Shown: positions 1 to 9,818, counted from the stretch's first letter. The stretch is DNA of 38,698 nucleotides from an uncultured Gammaproteobacteria bacterium (GCA_902556205.1 CACDVH010000013.1:1-38698); one strand, 5' to 3'. Numbers and translations are program-made. Notes: generated by a model not told the origin, from the sequence alone.

Positions 1-1
1 T

Positions 2-457
2 GAAGAAGAGATGGCAAGAGCTGCTGCACTTGCGGCTTTCTTGCAAAAGCTAGAAGATGAAAAAGCTGCCGCTGCTAAATCAACTGCTGCGTATCAAGCA
101 AAGGTAGCTTATGAAAAGAGAGTTACAAAAATTAAGGATGACTTGCTCGCAGAGTTGGACGAGTTTAATTTATCTGGAGAGTATAAATCAACTATTTCAG
201 AGGAGCTTATAAAGGAGGCTACAGACAAGTTGGCAGAGGAAGAGTTTGTTGGAGCTATTTCTGGAGAAATTGTAACCGAAGCAATTCATGATTACTGCAA
301 GGTCAATCTAGGGCTATCTGAAAGTAATATTGAGCTATTCAAAAAAGCATTGGCCGGAGGTTATCTGGGCAATGTAGGACCACAAGTGACCAATGGAACT
401 GAATTTACAGCTAACAGATGGCAGAAGTATATCGATTGTGTGGGTTCAAAAAGATAG
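2..457 (+). CDS. Unrecognised protein, 3' part of a gene cut by the window edge
   Basis: I do not recognise this protein. The reading frame is open back to the first bases of the window (three Glu codons precede the first Met at 11), so the gene probably starts upstream and only about 150 C-terminal residues are seen. The first 70 residues are rich in Ala, Lys and Glu, as in an amphipathic helix or coiled coil. The C-terminal part is more mixed, with a Gly-rich patch (AGGYLGNVGP) and an ending containing Trp and Cys. No signal peptide or membrane segment is visible in the part present. It converges on frr with a 10-base gap. The codon pattern and length support a real gene; function is unknown. 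Confidence 0.6.
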   Translation, partial: EEEMARAAALAAFLQKLEDEKAAAAKSTAAYQAKVAYEKRVTKIKDDLLAELDEFNLSGEYKSTISEELIKEATDKLAEEEFVGAISGEIVTEAIHDYCKVNLGLSESNIELFKKALAGGYLGNVGPQVTNGTEFTANRWQKYIDCVGSKR

Positions 458-467
458 AGTAGCTTTT

Positions 468-1025
468 CTATATCTCAAGTAATGAGTTTTCTTTGTCCGC
501 TAAAGATTTGTCAATTGAAGCGATATGCTGATCAGTAATCTTTTGAATGTTTTCTTCAGCTTTGCGTGACTCATCTTCAGAAATTTCCTTATCTTTGAGA
601 AGTTCTCTAAAGTCAGATATTGCATCTCTTCGGATATTTCTAATCGCCACTCTGGCATTTTCTGCTTCATCACGAACCACTCTTACCAGTTCTCTTCTTC
701 GATCTTCAGTTAGAGGAGGAAGAGGTATTCGCATGACCTGGCCCTGAGTATTTGGGTTAAGGCCTAAATCAGACGTCAAAATTGCTTTTTCAATCGGCCC
801 GACCATATCTTTTTCCCAAGGTGATACCTTTAAAGTTCTTGCGTCCTCTGCAGTTATGTTTGAGACTTGTGATAGAGGGACCATTGTGCCGTAGTATTCT
901 ACAGTGACCTGTTCAAGTAGTGAGGGGTGAGCTCTGCCAGCTCGAATTTTGCTGAAGTCGTTCTCTAGAGAGGCAAATGATTTATCCATTCGACTATTGG
1001 CATCACTATGAATTTCATTTATCAT
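468..1025 (-). CDS. frr: Ribosome recycling factor
   Basis: Ribosome recycling factor splits post-termination 70S complexes together with EF-G, freeing ribosomes for new rounds of translation in the cytoplasm. The 185-residue length is the family norm. Family hallmarks are visible: an N-terminal helix with [14 protein letters not shown], the beta-rich domain II region ([16 protein letters not shown]), and the long helical C-terminus with the [15 protein letters not shown] segment. It lies two bases downstream of pyrH on the same strand, the usual pyrH-frr pair, so the two are almost certainly cotranscribed. The rpsB-tsf genes that often precede pyrH, and the uppS-cdsA genes that often follow frr, are not here. 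Identification is secure. Confidence 0.98.
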   Translation of the reverse strand: MINEIHSDANSRMDKSFASLENDFSKIRAGRAHPSLLEQVTVEYYGTMVPLSQVSNITAEDARTLKVSPWEKDMVGPIEKAILTSDLGLNPNTQGQVMRIPLPPLTEDRRRELVRVVRDEAENARVAIRNIRRDAISDFRELLKDKEISEDESRKAEENIQKITDQHIASIDKSLADKENSLLEI

Positions 1026-1027
1026 TT

Positions 1028-1750
1028 CTACTCTCCAGTTTGACTAACAGTTGTTCCAATTGCTTGGCCTTTGATAATGTTTGCAAGGGAGTAATTATCC
1101 TCTAACATACTAAAAACACAAATTTTTATATTGTTGTCCCTGCATAATGCAAATGCAGCAGTATCCATGACCTTGATGTTTTGCTCAATAGCCGAGTCAA
1201 AAGTTAGGGAGTCAAATTTAATAGCTGATGGGTCCTTAATGGGATCACTTGAGTAGATACCATCAACTTTTGTTGCCTTGAAGACAATATCTGCACCTAT
1301 CTCGATTGCTCTAAGTGCGGCCGCTGTGTCAGTAGTAAAGCAGGGACTCCCAGTGCCTGCGGAGAAAATAACTACCTTTCCGTTGACTAGCTCACTTTTT
1401 GCTTTGGCATGATCAAAGGGTTCGCAAACTCCGCCACCAATTGGAAAGCCTGACATCACTATTGAAGGAATTTTATTTCTTTCGAAAGCATCCGATAGAG
1501 CTAACGCATTCATCACAGTTGCTAGCATTCCGATGTGATCTCCAGTAATTTTATTCATACCCTCTGCAGAAAGACTGGCACCTCTGTATAAATTTCCTCC
1601 ACCAACAACGATAGCAATTTCAACACCCAAATCAAGTGCTGATTGAACAATGCTTACGACCTTTTTAAGCATGTCAGAGTCTAAATTTTGATCACTACTG
1701 GATAGTGCTTCACCACTTAATTTTAGTAAGATTCGTCGATAGGAAACCAT
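1028..1750 (-). CDS. pyrH: Uridylate kinase (UMP kinase)
   Basis: PyrH phosphorylates UMP to UDP with ATP, the committed step toward UTP and CTP, as a cytoplasmic hexamer of the amino-acid-kinase fold. The N-terminus [11 protein letters not shown] carries the phosphate-binding Lys/Gly segment. [10 protein letters not shown] (about residues 48-57) and [17 protein letters not shown] (about 132-148) are family signatures, and [13 protein letters not shown] follows. Length (240) is normal. It starts 84 bases from the divergent uvrA gene and is followed after two bases by frr. Gene order upstream is changed relative to the common rpsB-tsf-pyrH-frr order, since the neighbour is uvrA. Identification is secure. 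Confidence 0.98.
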   Translation of the reverse strand: MVSYRRILLKLSGEALSSSDQNLDSDMLKKVVSIVQSALDLGVEIAIVVGGGNLYRGASLSAEGMNKITGDHIGMLATVMNALALSDAFERNKIPSIVMSGFPIGGGVCEPFDHAKAKSELVNGKVVIFSAGTGSPCFTTDTAAALRAIEIGADIVFKATKVDGIYSSDPIKDPSAIKFDSLTFDSAIEQNIKVMDTAAFALCRDNNIKICVFSMLEDNYSLANIIKGQAIGTTVSQTGE

Positions 1751-1772
1751 GTGCTAAAGATTCAATACAAAA

Positions 1773-1802
1773 TTGTGATTTTACACAAGGGATGAGTATA
1801 AT
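1773..1802 (+). promoter_or_regulatory. Candidate sigma-70 promoter of uvrA
   Basis: A perfect TATAAT -10 element lies at 1797-1802, with TTGTGA (four of six matches) at 1773-1778, 18 bases apart. The predicted start of transcription is about 25 bases before the uvrA start codon. I looked for a LexA box (CTG-N10-CAG) here and did not see one, so SOS control is not supported by this sequence. Confidence 0.5.
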
Positions 1803-1834
1803 GAACCCTTTGTCCGTCATAAAATACAGAGTTT

Positions 1835-4651
1835 ATGGATTCAATAAGTATCCGTGGAGCAAAAGTCCATAATTTAAAAAATATAGATGTAAGCCTACCA
1901 AGAAATAAACTCGTTGTTCTGACTGGACTATCTGGTTCAGGTAAGTCTTCATTGGCATTTGATACTATCTACGCTGAAGGCCAAAGACGATATGTCGAAT
2001 CACTCTCAGCATATGCAAGGCAGTTTTTGTCTTTGATGGAGAAGCCTGATGTTGATCATATTGAGGGGCTTTCTCCAGCAATTTCAATTGAGCAGAAGGC
2101 AACGTCACACAACCCAAGATCAACCGTTGGAACGATTACAGAGATTTATGATTATTTAAGACTTCTATTCGCAAGAGTTGGCTCTCCAAGATGTCCTGAT
2201 CACGGAGTAAAACTTCAAGCCCAGACGATTTCCCAAATGGTTGATTCAATTCTAGGGCTGCCAGAAGATTCTAAGATGATGATTTTGGCTCCAATCGTTA
2301 GAAACAGAAAGGGGAGTCATCAAAAACTTCTTCAAGAGTTATCTCATGAAGGATTTCTGCGTGCCCGAATTGACGGTGAGGTTCAATTCCTTGAGGAGGT
2401 TGAAGAGCTTGATGGAAATAAAAATCACACGATTGAGATAGTGGTTGACCGGCTTAAGGTAAGACAAGACATCTCCTCAAGGTTATCTGAGTCACTTGAA
2501 ACAGCACTAAATATGAGTTCTGGAATTGCCATCGCAAGCCCAATGGATAATGATGCTGAATGGAGGGAGTTGACTTTTTCAGCTAAGTTTTCCTGTGTAC
2601 ACTGTGGATACTCACTAAACGAATTGGAGCCTAGACTTTTTTCATTTAACAACCCAGTGGGTGCCTGCGAGGCTTGTGATGGTCTAGGAGTTAAAGACGT
2701 GTTTGATGAAGACAGAGTTGTAGCAAACCCTGAGCTGAGTCTTGAGGATGGAGCAGTTTACGGTTGGAGCAAAAACAATGCTTACTTCTATCAAATGCTC
2801 ACTCTCGTTGGTAATTTTTATAACTTTAGCGTATCGACACCGTTTAATGAGCTATCAGAGGAGCATAAAAAAATAGTACTCTATGGTAGTGGAGACCAAT
2901 CCATTGACTTTTCTAAAATAAAAGGGAGAAGAGGCTGGTCTAGTCGAAAAAAACCTTTTGAAGGAATCATTCCGAGAATGATGCGAAGATATTCTGATAG
3001 TGATATTCGTTCGGTTAGAGAGGATCTCTCCAGGTATGTCATAAGTAAGCCATGCGCGAGCTGTCATGGGGATCGACTCAATGCAGCTGCCAGAAATGTT
3101 TTTATAAATGATAACAATATATCTGATTTAACAAAATTAACAATTGACCAGGTGTATGAGTTTTTTGAAACGCTGGAGCTTGATGGTCAGCGAGGAGAGA
3201 TTGCCAGTAAGATCCTAAATGAAATTTCACAAAGACTTCATTTTTTAATTAATGTTGGGTTGGACTATTTAAATTTAGAAAGAAAAGCGAATTCCTTATC
3301 AGGCGGTGAAGCTCAAAGAATAAGACTAGCGTCGCAGATTGGAGCAGGATTGATTGGAGTTCTTTATGTTCTTGATGAGCCCTCGATTGGCTTGCATCAA
3401 AGGGACAATCAAAAACTATTAGACACCCTAACTTACCTCAGAGATTTGGGTAACACAGTGATTGTAGTCGAACACGACGAAGATGCAATCAGGCAAGCAG
3501 ATTATGTGATTGATATTGGTCCAGGGGCTGGCATTCATGGCGGACAAATTGTAGCTAGTGGATCGCCGGATGAAGTTATTGCCAATACTAAGTCACTTAC
3601 GGGAGACTATTTGAGTGGTCGACAAGAGATTAGCACTCCTAAGAAAAGAAAAAGCTCAGATGGTTGGCTTGAGATTACAGGCGCAAGTGGAAATAATTTA
3701 AAGAATGTCGACTTAAAAATCCCTGTTGGAGTTTTGACTTGTATTACAGGAGTTTCTGGTTCAGGAAAATCTACTTTAATTAACAACACTTTGTATGAAC
3801 TAGCCGCACAAACTTTAAATGGTGCACAAACTGATATTGCTCCCTTTAAAAAAGTTAAAGGAATGAATCTATTTGATAAGGTTGTGAATATAAATCAGAG
3901 CCCAATAGGTAGAACGCCAAGATCTAATCCAGCAACTTATACAGGGGTCTTTACTTTAATTCGTGACCTATTTGCACTCACTCTAGAATCTAGATCCAGA
4001 GGCTACAAGTCAGGTCGGTTTAGTTTTAATGTCAAGGGCGGCAGGTGTGAGGCTTGCAAGGGAGATGGCTTAATCAAAGTTGAGATGCATTTTCTACCTG
4101 ATGTTTATGTCTCGTGCGATATATGCAAAGGGCATCGATACAATAGAGAAACTCTTGAGATTAAATATAAAGGAAAATCTATAGCCGAAGTTCTAGAAAT
4201 GACTGTTGAGGATGCACTGGACTTCTTTAAACCGATTCCAAAAATTAATCAAAAAATACAAACTTTAATGGATGTTGGTCTGTCCTATATTACCTTAGGC
4301 CAAAATGCTACAACTCTCTCTGGAGGAGAGGCGCAGCGCATCAAACTGGCTAAAGAACTATCTAAGTCTGATACCGGTCAAACTCTATATATATTAGATG
4401 AGCCAACGAGTGGTCTTCACTTTCATGATATAAAACAGCTACTCTCAGTGATTTTTAGACTCCGAGATCGCAATAACACAATCGTCATTATTGAACACAA
4501 CCTTGACGTTATTAAAACAGCTGACTGGATAGTTGATTTAGGTCCAGAGGGCGGCAACAAGGGTGGGGAAATTATTGCCTATGGAACTCCTGAGGAAGTG
4601 GTTATGAACAAAAAATCTTTCACTGGACAATTTCTGAAGCAGCACCTTTAA
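1835..4651 (+). CDS. uvrA: UvrABC system protein A (excinuclease subunit A)
   Basis: UvrA is the damage-sensing ATPase dimer of nucleotide excision repair; it loads UvrB at lesions. At 938 residues it matches the usual length of about 940. Two ABC modules are visible. The first Walker A is GLSGSGKSS (residues 31-39) and the second is GVSGSGKST (about 639-647). Two LSGGEAQRI signatures lie near residues 488 and 828. CxxC pairs mark the zinc modules: CVHC and CEAC in the first half, CEACKGDG and CDICKGH in the second. It stands alone between the divergent pyrH and the convergent DUF3108 gene, which ends three bases away. The start at 1835 gives the normal N-terminus ([12 protein letters not shown]). 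Identification is secure. Confidence 0.99.
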   Translation: MDSISIRGAKVHNLKNIDVSLPRNKLVVLTGLSGSGKSSLAFDTIYAEGQRRYVESLSAYARQFLSLMEKPDVDHIEGLSPAISIEQKATSHNPRSTVGTITEIYDYLRLLFARVGSPRCPDHGVKLQAQTISQMVDSILGLPEDSKMMILAPIVRNRKGSHQKLLQELSHEGFLRARIDGEVQFLEEVEELDGNKNHTIEIVVDRLKVRQDISSRLSESLETALNMSSGIAIASPMDNDAEWRELTFSAKFSCVHCGYSLNELEPRLFSFNNPVGACEACDGLGVKDVFDEDRVVANPELSLEDGAVYGWSKNNAYFYQMLTLVGNFYNFSVSTPFNELSEEHKKIVLYGSGDQSIDFSKIKGRRGWSSRKKPFEGIIPRMMRRYSDSDIRSVREDLSRYVISKPCASCHGDRLNAAARNVFINDNNISDLTKLTIDQVYEFFETLELDGQRGEIASKILNEISQRLHFLINVGLDYLNLERKANSLSGGEAQRIRLASQIGAGLIGVLYVLDEPSIGLHQRDNQKLLDTLTYLRDLGNTVIVVEHDEDAIRQADYVIDIGPGAGIHGGQIVASGSPDEVIANTKSLTGDYLSGRQEISTPKKRKSSDGWLEITGASGNNLKNVDLKIPVGVLTCITGVSGSGKSTLINNTLYELAAQTLNGAQTDIAPFKKVKGMNLFDKVVNINQSPIGRTPRSNPATYTGVFTLIRDLFALTLESRSRGYKSGRFSFNVKGGRCEACKGDGLIKVEMHFLPDVYVSCDICKGHRYNRETLEIKYKGKSIAEVLEMTVEDALDFFKPIPKINQKIQTLMDVGLSYITLGQNATTLSGGEAQRIKLAKELSKSDTGQTLYILDEPTSGLHFHDIKQLLSVIFRLRDRNNTIVIIEHNLDVIKTADWIVDLGPEGGNKGGEIIAYGTPEEVVMNKKSFTGQFLKQHL

Positions 4652-4653
4652 AA

Positions 4654-5343
4654 CTAACCAATAAATTCTATAAGAATCATTGTGAATTCGGTTTTGCCAT
4701 TGACTTTATGGATCTTAACCGGCTGAAAATTATCTTTTTCAGATAAATTGAGAGTGAGTTCTAGCTCATCACACACCACTCTTAAAGTTTCAATTTCACT
4801 CCCATTAATCTCAATATTTTCCTTGCTCTCAACTCTAAACTGAAGGTATTGAACACCATCTTGATCAACAACCTGGTAAGTAAATTCATTTTGATTTGGG
4901 TTATTAAGCATGTCGTTTGATAGAGCAAGGTAAACGCTCAGAGGATCAACGAGGAGGCCTGGTTTTATTTCCCATTCTTCACCAGTACTTGAAATCGCGT
5001 AATTTTTATCAGTAGCTATATTGATTTCGTAATTCTTTTTGACTTCATCTTTAATTTTTTCGATGACACTGAAGTAATTATTGATGACCTGTCCATCCAC
5101 CTCATTACCCGTACTTTTTTCAGACCTAGAGTAGTCGTATAATGCTTTCCATAAAGACTCAGTTTTGGCCTCAGTAGTAAACGTAAACTGATCTTCGACA
5201 ACGTTTAGATTTAGGACGGCTGTTCCAATTTTTAAGTTTCCCATTTTTGTATCAGCATAAAGCTCATAACTTCCAATATAGGGAGAAAGTGCTAGAGAAT
5301 TGGAAAAGATAAAGCTTAGGATTAAGGAAAAAATTTTCTTCAT
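4654..5343 (-). CDS. DUF3108 family exported protein
   Basis: This 229-residue protein begins with a hydrophobic stretch ending near SLALSPY (residues 1-20), a likely Sec signal peptide, so it should be periplasmic or envelope-associated. The body is beta-rich, including a YELYADTKMGNLKIGTA segment typical of DUF3108 proteins, which have no firmly established biochemical role. Its start overlaps the stop of purN by four bases (ATGA), so it is translationally coupled to purMN. DUF3108 next to purN recurs in beta- and gammaproteobacteria as far as I recall. Family membership is fairly sure; function is unknown. Confidence 0.8.
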   Translation of the reverse strand: MKKIFSLILSFIFSNSLALSPYIGSYELYADTKMGNLKIGTAVLNLNVVEDQFTFTTEAKTESLWKALYDYSRSEKSTGNEVDGQVINNYFSVIEKIKDEVKKNYEINIATDKNYAISSTGEEWEIKPGLLVDPLSVYLALSNDMLNNPNQNEFTYQVVDQDGVQYLQFRVESKENIEINGSEIETLRVVCDELELTLNLSEKDNFQPVKIHKVNGKTEFTMILIEFIG

Positions 5344-5948
5344 ATAATTATTCCATCAAGTGAAGCTGAAACTTCATTTTCGAGCTTTAGTCTTCTTTGA
5401 GTATACCAATGAATGACCTTGGGATAAAGGCTGTGTTCTTTTTTTAAAACTTTTTTGGCAAGGGATGATGCTGTGTCATTATTTTCAATAGTCACTACTT
5501 CCTGACTAATGATTGGACCTCCATCCAGCTTTTCAGTCACAAAGTGAACCGTTGCACCATGATGAGTATCTGATGCATTGATTGCTCTCTGGTGGGTGTC
5601 AAGGCCTGGATATTTTGGAAGCAATGAGGGATGAATATTTAGAATTTTTCCTGAAAAATGATGAATGAATAGAGGCGAAAGTATCCTCATATAGCCTGCA
5701 AGAATAATTAGCTCAATACTAAAACTGTCGATAATTTTTATCATTTCCTGATCAAAATCATTTCTAGTGTTAAATTTTTTGGGATCTACAAAATGCGTTT
5801 TAATATTTCCAAGTTCTGCTCTCTTGAGGCCATAGGCGTTCATGTTATTACTTACAACAGCAGAGATTTGAAGGTCAATCCCATCTGCATGATCCATGAT
5901 TGATTGTAAATTAGAGCCGTTTCCAGAAATTAGAATAACAGCTTTCAT
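5340..5948 (-). CDS. purN: Phosphoribosylglycinamide formyltransferase
   Basis: PurN transfers a formyl group from 10-formyltetrahydrofolate to GAR, giving FGAR in purine synthesis. The 202-residue protein has the phosphate loop ISGNGSNLQS (residues 7-16) and the catalytic Asn and His in NIHPSLLPKYPGLDTH. The catalytic Asp lies in the HGATVHFVTEKLDGGPI region. It follows purM by two bases and overlaps the DUF3108 gene by four, forming a tight purM-purN-DUF3108 operon on the minus strand. Length and residues are all as expected for the folate-dependent enzyme. Confidence 0.97.
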   Translation of the reverse strand: MKAVILISGNGSNLQSIMDHADGIDLQISAVVSNNMNAYGLKRAELGNIKTHFVDPKKFNTRNDFDQEMIKIIDSFSIELIILAGYMRILSPLFIHHFSGKILNIHPSLLPKYPGLDTHQRAINASDTHHGATVHFVTEKLDGGPIISQEVVTIENNDTASSLAKKVLKKEHSLYPKVIHWYTQRRLKLENEVSASLDGIII

Positions 5949-5950
5949 TT

Positions 5951-6955
5951 TTATTTAATTACGACTTGCTGACCGTCAAATTGAACAACTTCTCCAATAA
6001 GCCATGCATTTTCACCACATGAATTTAAATGATTAATCGCCTCATTAGATGATTCTCTGGAAATGACAACAACCATTCCAACGCCGCAGTTAAGAACCCT
6101 ATACATTTCAGAAGTGGCAATATTTCCTTGATCCTGAAGCCACTGAAAGATCTCAGGTTGAGTCCACGAAGCTGGATCCAGTTTTGCTGCTAGATGATCA
6201 GGTAATACACGAGGTATATTTTCTAAAAGCCCTCCTCCCGTGATGTGAGAAATAGCATGCACTGGAAGGGTGTTTAACAAAGATAAAATGGATCTAACAT
6301 AAATTCTAGTTGGCTCAATAAGTGAATTGAGTTGCTCGTTTGTTGGTGAGGATTTTTCTAAGACTTTCCGGATTAGTGAGTACCCGTTAGAATGGGGTCC
6401 TGAAGAGCCAAGAGCTACAATGTGATCACCTTCACTGACTTTAGAGCCATCAATGATTCGACTTTTCTCAGCAATGCCCACGCAAAAACCAGCTAAATCA
6501 TAATCTTCTCCGCTATACATCCCTGGCATTTCAGCAGTTTCACCTCCAATTAGTGAGCAGCCTGACTGACGACAACCTTCCCCTATTCCCTCAATAACCG
6601 AAGTTGCAATGTCTGGATTTAGAGATCCTGTTGCGAAGTAATCAAGAAAGAATAAAGGCTCAGCACCCTGCACAATAAGATCATTGACACACATTGCAAC
6701 CAAGTCGATTCCAATAGTGTCATGCTTATTGAGCATTTCTGCCACCTTAAGCTTTGTACCAACGCCATCGGTTCCTGAAATAAGTACTGGGTTTTTGTAT
6801 TTATCCAAAGGTATTTCAAACATGGCTCCAAAGCCACCAAGGCCTGCCAAAACCCCAGGCCTGAAGGTTGATTTTGCAATAGGCTTAATTCTCTCAATCA
6901 GTTGATTTCCTTTGGTGATATCAACTCCTGAATCCTTATAAGTCAATGATGACAT
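5951..6955 (-). CDS. purM: Phosphoribosylformylglycinamidine cyclo-ligase
   Basis: PurM closes the imidazole ring, converting FGAM plus ATP to AIR in purine biosynthesis. The protein has 334 residues, close to the usual 345. Signatures include [12 protein letters not shown], the ATP/Mg segment [15 protein letters not shown] (about residues 58-72), [19 protein letters not shown], and [11 protein letters not shown]. The late motif [16 protein letters not shown] is also present. It is the first gene of a minus-strand operon with purN and the DUF3108 gene. It is divergent from the phosphatidyltransferase/hda pair, with 53 bases between the two start codons. Identification is secure. Confidence 0.98.
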   Translation of the reverse strand: MSSLTYKDSGVDITKGNQLIERIKPIAKSTFRPGVLAGLGGFGAMFEIPLDKYKNPVLISGTDGVGTKLKVAEMLNKHDTIGIDLVAMCVNDLIVQGAEPLFFLDYFATGSLNPDIATSVIEGIGEGCRQSGCSLIGGETAEMPGMYSGEDYDLAGFCVGIAEKSRIIDGSKVSEGDHIVALGSSGPHSNGYSLIRKVLEKSSPTNEQLNSLIEPTRIYVRSILSLLNTLPVHAISHITGGGLLENIPRVLPDHLAAKLDPASWTQPEIFQWLQDQGNIATSEMYRVLNCGVGMVVVISRESSNEAINHLNSCGENAWLIGEVVQFDGQQVVIK

Positions 6956-6966
6956 ATTGTTTTCCG

Positions 6967-6972
6967 TATAAT
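6967..6972 (+). promoter_or_regulatory. Candidate -10 element ahead of the phosphatidyltransferase-hda pair
   Basis: A perfect TATAAT sits in the 53-base space between the divergent purM and phosphatidyltransferase genes. No convincing -35 hexamer is visible at the right spacing. The element is assigned to the plus strand because it reads TATAAT in that direction, about 37 bases before the start codon at 7009. Confidence 0.35.
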
Positions 6973-7008
6973 TAAGGTCTTAAAAAATGGATTAAATCAA
7001 GCAAAACA

Positions 7009-7569
7009 ATGAGCTTTTCAATGCTTCCTAATGCGCTTTCAGTAATACGCATTATTTTAACAGTTCCAATAGTTATAGCACTACTAAAAGAGCAGTATCT
7101 TCTTACATTGCTATTATTTTTGCTTGCAGGTATCTCTGACGCTTTGGATGGATGGATTGCTAAACAGTTTTCTTTTCAGACTAGATTGGGATCGATATTG
7201 GATCCAGTCGCTGATAAGGTTTTATTGACCTGTACCTTTATTGCGCTCTACTGGATTGAAGTAATGCCACTATGGCTGCTTATGATTATTTTTGTTCGAG
7301 ATGTCATCATTATAGCTGGGGCATTAGGATACTTCTTGGGTGAGATGAGTGCTGAAAGTGATTTGTTGGAGCCTAGCCTTATAAGTAAAGTGAATACAGT
7401 GTTACAGATTTCATTAGTTTTGTACCTGCTCCTAGTTCAGTTCTATTTAAGTATTGATGGTTTTCAAGACATGATATTTATAGTGGTTGCTACCTCAACT
7501 GCTCTGAGCGGAGCAGATTATGCCCTTCTTTGGGTGAAAAAATTTATTCTACAAGAGACCAAGAAATGA
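7009..7569 (+). CDS. pgsA: CDP-alcohol phosphatidyltransferase, PgsA-like
   Basis: This is an inner-membrane enzyme of the CDP-alcohol phosphatidyltransferase family, most likely CDP-diacylglycerol:glycerol-3-phosphate phosphatidyltransferase, the first step to phosphatidylglycerol and cardiolipin. It has 186 residues and about five to six hydrophobic segments. The family motif DG-x2-A-(R)-x8-G-x3-D-x3-D is present within DALDGWIAKQFSF and GSILDPVADK (about residues 45-70). The usual Arg after Ala is Lys here. MLPNALSVIRIILTVPIVI is a typical PgsA N-terminus, so translation could start at the fifth codon (7021) instead of 7009. Its stop overlaps the hda start (ATGA). The exact alcohol substrate is inferred. 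Confidence 0.85.
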   Translation: MSFSMLPNALSVIRIILTVPIVIALLKEQYLLTLLLFLLAGISDALDGWIAKQFSFQTRLGSILDPVADKVLLTCTFIALYWIEVMPLWLLMIIFVRDVIIIAGALGYFLGEMSAESDLLEPSLISKVNTVLQISLVLYLLLVQFYLSIDGFQDMIFIVVATSTALSGADYALLWVKKFILQETKK

Positions 7570-8243
7570 ACCAGCTTGGTTTGCCAATCAGTTTAAATTC
7601 TTCAATGCTTTTGAAGAACTTTGTTGCAAATCAAGAGCTAATAAAATCAGTAAGTCAACTATTTCAAAACCAGCAATCTTCAGAGCTATATATCTATGGC
7701 TCTTCTGGCAATGGCAAGACGCATATTCTTCAAGGGGCAGTATTAAAGTCTTTATCAGATGATAAAAATGCAGTATTTGTTGATTGTTCAGAGCCTTTCC
7801 CTGAACATCTAATAGAATTTATGGATCAAATCAGTTTAATTAGTTTTGACAATGTTCACCTTATAGCTAATGAAAAAGAAGAAATATTTTTTGATTTGTT
7901 TAATAGAGCTAGGCAATCTAAAGTCAACATTTTAGTGAGTGGAGATTCATTACCTGCAGATCTAAGGGTCATGAAAGACATTAAAACGCGACTCAGTTTA
8001 GCAGCCGTTTTTAAGCTCGAAGAGCTTAATGATGAGTTCACTATGATGGTGCTTGATAAGCAAATGAGTGAGAGAAATCTTAAGATTGATTCTAAGGTCT
8101 TCAAATACCTTTTCAAAAACTTCTCACGAGATTTAAAGCTATTACTATCAACACTGGATGATTTAGATAAGGCCTCTCTTCAATCAAAAAAACCTATATC
8201 AATCCCCTTTGTTAGAAAATTCTTAAACTTGAATAATCAATGA
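7566..8243 (+). CDS. hda: Hda, DnaA regulatory inactivator
   Basis: Hda is a DnaA-like AAA+ protein that, with the DNA-loaded beta clamp, stimulates hydrolysis of DnaA-ATP and so limits re-initiation of replication. I place the start at 7566, in an ATGA overlap with the preceding gene. This puts the QLGLPI clamp-binding motif at residues 3-8, where Hda proteins have it. An upstream ATG at 7530 would add 12 residues lying wholly inside the neighbouring gene. The Walker A-like segment GSSGNGKTH, the sensor/Walker B region ISFDNVHLI and the family C-terminus ISIPFVRKFLNL are present. The length of 225 residues is normal. The cotranscribed membrane-lipid gene is a plausible context because acidic phospholipids also affect DnaA, but that link is inference. 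Confidence 0.93.
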   Translation: MNQLGLPISLNSSMLLKNFVANQELIKSVSQLFQNQQSSELYIYGSSGNGKTHILQGAVLKSLSDDKNAVFVDCSEPFPEHLIEFMDQISLISFDNVHLIANEKEEIFFDLFNRARQSKVNILVSGDSLPADLRVMKDIKTRLSLAAVFKLEELNDEFTMMVLDKQMSERNLKIDSKVFKYLFKNFSRDLKLLLSTLDDLDKASLQSKKPISIPFVRKFLNLNNQ

Positions 8244-8262
8244 AATTAAAATATTTTTCTAT

Positions 8263-8287
8263 ATTTCTATAAATTAGAGAAATTTTT
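8263..8287 (+). terminator. Weak AT-rich hairpin after hda
   Basis: ATTTCT (8263-8268) can pair with AGAAAT (8278-8283) around a nine-base loop, followed by a run of five T. The stem is short and AT-rich, so this is only a weak candidate for the hda terminator. Confidence 0.3.
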
Positions 8288-8330
8288 ATATCTTTTTTTA
8301 TTGAAAATTTTTATTTGTAGAATTATTTAC

Positions 8331-8336
8331 TATAAT
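8331..8336 (+). promoter_or_regulatory. Candidate -10 element of cysG
   Basis: TATAAT stands 52 bases before the cysG start codon, in a very AT-rich 145-base intergenic gap. No good -35 hexamer is seen at 16-18 bases. The gap otherwise shows only A/T tracts. Confidence 0.4.
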
Positions 8337-8388
8337 CCACAAAATAGTCGAATAGGCATTTTACTCATTAAAAGCTGAATATTTTTTT

Positions 8389-9771
8389 ATGGATCATCTT
8401 CCAATATTTATTAATATAAGACAAAGGTCTTGCTTGGTAATAGGAGGCGGTGATATTGCTTTAAGGAAAATTAATTTATTGATTAAAGCTCAAGCTAAGG
8501 TCGACTGCATTTCTCCCTTATTCTGTGAAGGAATTATCAATCTATCTAAAAATGGAAATGTCAATCTTATTGATAAAAGTTTTGAGCCGGATGACATTAA
8601 AGATTACGCAATCATTATTGCTTCAACAGACGATTCATCAGTTAACTCATTAATCTCTCAATTAGCAAAACAAGCAAAAATCCCAGTCAATGTTGTCGAT
8701 TCACCAGAATTGTCAAGTTTCATAATGCCATCGATAGTTGACCGTTCACCCGTCATTATTGCTGTGTCTTCGGCTGGAAATGCGCCTGTTTTAGCGAGAC
8801 TCATCAGAGCAAAATTGGAGACTGTTATTCCAAGTGCTTATGGAGTTTTGGCTGAAATTGCTGGTGAGTATAGGCAAAAGGTCAAAGATAGATTCGCTAA
8901 TATTAAAGATAGAAGAGCTTTTTGGGAGTCGACTTTTTCTGGTGTTATTGCTGAAAAAGTTTTTTCAGGGAGGATTGATGAAGCCAAGGACGACATCGAT
9001 ATGCAGCTTAAGAATGCAGTCGAAATGGAGTTGGGTGAGGTTTATCTGGTTGGAGCTGGCCCAGGCGATCCCGATTTATTAACCTTTAAGGCTTTGAGAT
9101 TGATTCAGCAGGCTGATGTTATTCTTTATGACCGCCTTGTTTCGAAAGGTGTGATGGAGTTAGTTCGAAGAGACTCTGAGCTAATCTATGTTGGAAAGAA
9201 AGGAGGAAGTCAAGAATCTACTCGACAGATTGACATCAATGAGAAATTAATTGAGCTTGCTAAATCTGGGAAAAGAGTTTGTAGACTCAAGGGCGGTGAC
9301 CCGTTTATTTTTGGAAGAGGCGGTGAAGAAATTGAATCATTATCTGAGCACGCAATACCTTTTCAGGTAGTCCCGGGAATTACTGCTGCATCTGGCTGCT
9401 CTTCATACGCCGGTATCCCTCTAACTCATAGAGATTATTCTCAGTCCTGCAGATTTGTAACTGCACACCTGAAGAATGGAACAACCAATCTTCCATGGGA
9501 AGAATTTATCATTGATCAGCAAACTATTGTTTTTTACATGGCTTTGAGCGGTGCTAATTATATATGCGAGAAACTCATGGAGCATGGCATGGACAAAGAC
9601 ATGCCTATTGCAATTATTGAAAAAGGAACAATGCCTGAGCAAAAGGTCTATATTTCATCTTTAACAGCACTTCCTGATTTATTAGCTAAAGAGGATATTC
9701 ACGCACCAACCCTGATGATTGTGGGTGAGGTTGTTAAGCTCAATGAAAAGCTGAATTGGTATGGCAATTAA
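8389..9771 (+). CDS. cysG: Siroheme synthase, fused dehydrogenase/ferrochelatase and uroporphyrinogen-III methyltransferase
   Basis: CysG makes siroheme, the cofactor of sulfite and nitrite reductases, from uroporphyrinogen III by two SAM-dependent methylations, NAD-dependent oxidation and iron insertion. The N-terminal half (about 1-210) has the NAD-binding VIGGGDIALRK and the VSSAGNAPVLARLIR segment around the Ser regulated in Salmonella CysG. The C-terminal half (about 215-455) has the SAM-binding LVGAGPGDPDLLTFKAL, VCRLKGGDPFIFGRGGEE and VPGITAASGCSSYAGIPLTH motifs. At 460 residues it is the full-length fusion (457 in E. coli). It stands alone, followed by tRNA-Leu. Its sink in this organism, sulfur or nitrogen metabolism, cannot be read from this window. 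Confidence 0.97.
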   Translation: MDHLPIFINIRQRSCLVIGGGDIALRKINLLIKAQAKVDCISPLFCEGIINLSKNGNVNLIDKSFEPDDIKDYAIIIASTDDSSVNSLISQLAKQAKIPVNVVDSPELSSFIMPSIVDRSPVIIAVSSAGNAPVLARLIRAKLETVIPSAYGVLAEIAGEYRQKVKDRFANIKDRRAFWESTFSGVIAEKVFSGRIDEAKDDIDMQLKNAVEMELGEVYLVGAGPGDPDLLTFKALRLIQQADVILYDRLVSKGVMELVRRDSELIYVGKKGGSQESTRQIDINEKLIELAKSGKRVCRLKGGDPFIFGRGGEEIESLSEHAIPFQVVPGITAASGCSSYAGIPLTHRDYSQSCRFVTAHLKNGTTNLPWEEFIIDQQTIVFYMALSGANYICEKLMEHGMDKDMPIAIIEKGTMPEQKVYISSLTALPDLLAKEDIHAPTLMIVGEVVKLNEKLNWYGN

Positions 9772-9818
9772 AAAAATGAAATCTGTTTCTTAATAAAGAA
9801 ATATTTAATTTATTTGGG

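Noticed and set aside
547-747. A 66-codon plus-strand frame opposite frr
   Set aside because: Ser/Arg-rich antisense shadow of frr with no features of its own.
1751-1834. LexA box before uvrA
   Set aside because: No CTG-N10-CAG type palindrome was found in the intergenic region.
7009-7020. Treating the Lys in the CDP-alcohol transferase motif (DG-x2-AK) as a sign of inactivity
   Set aside because: The metal-binding Asp residues and the rest of the motif are intact, and Arg-to-Lys is conservative, so I kept the enzyme call.
7530-7565. Upstream ATG for hda adding 12 residues
   Set aside because: The extra residues lie within the preceding gene and push the clamp-binding QLGLPI motif away from the N-terminus, where Hda proteins have it.
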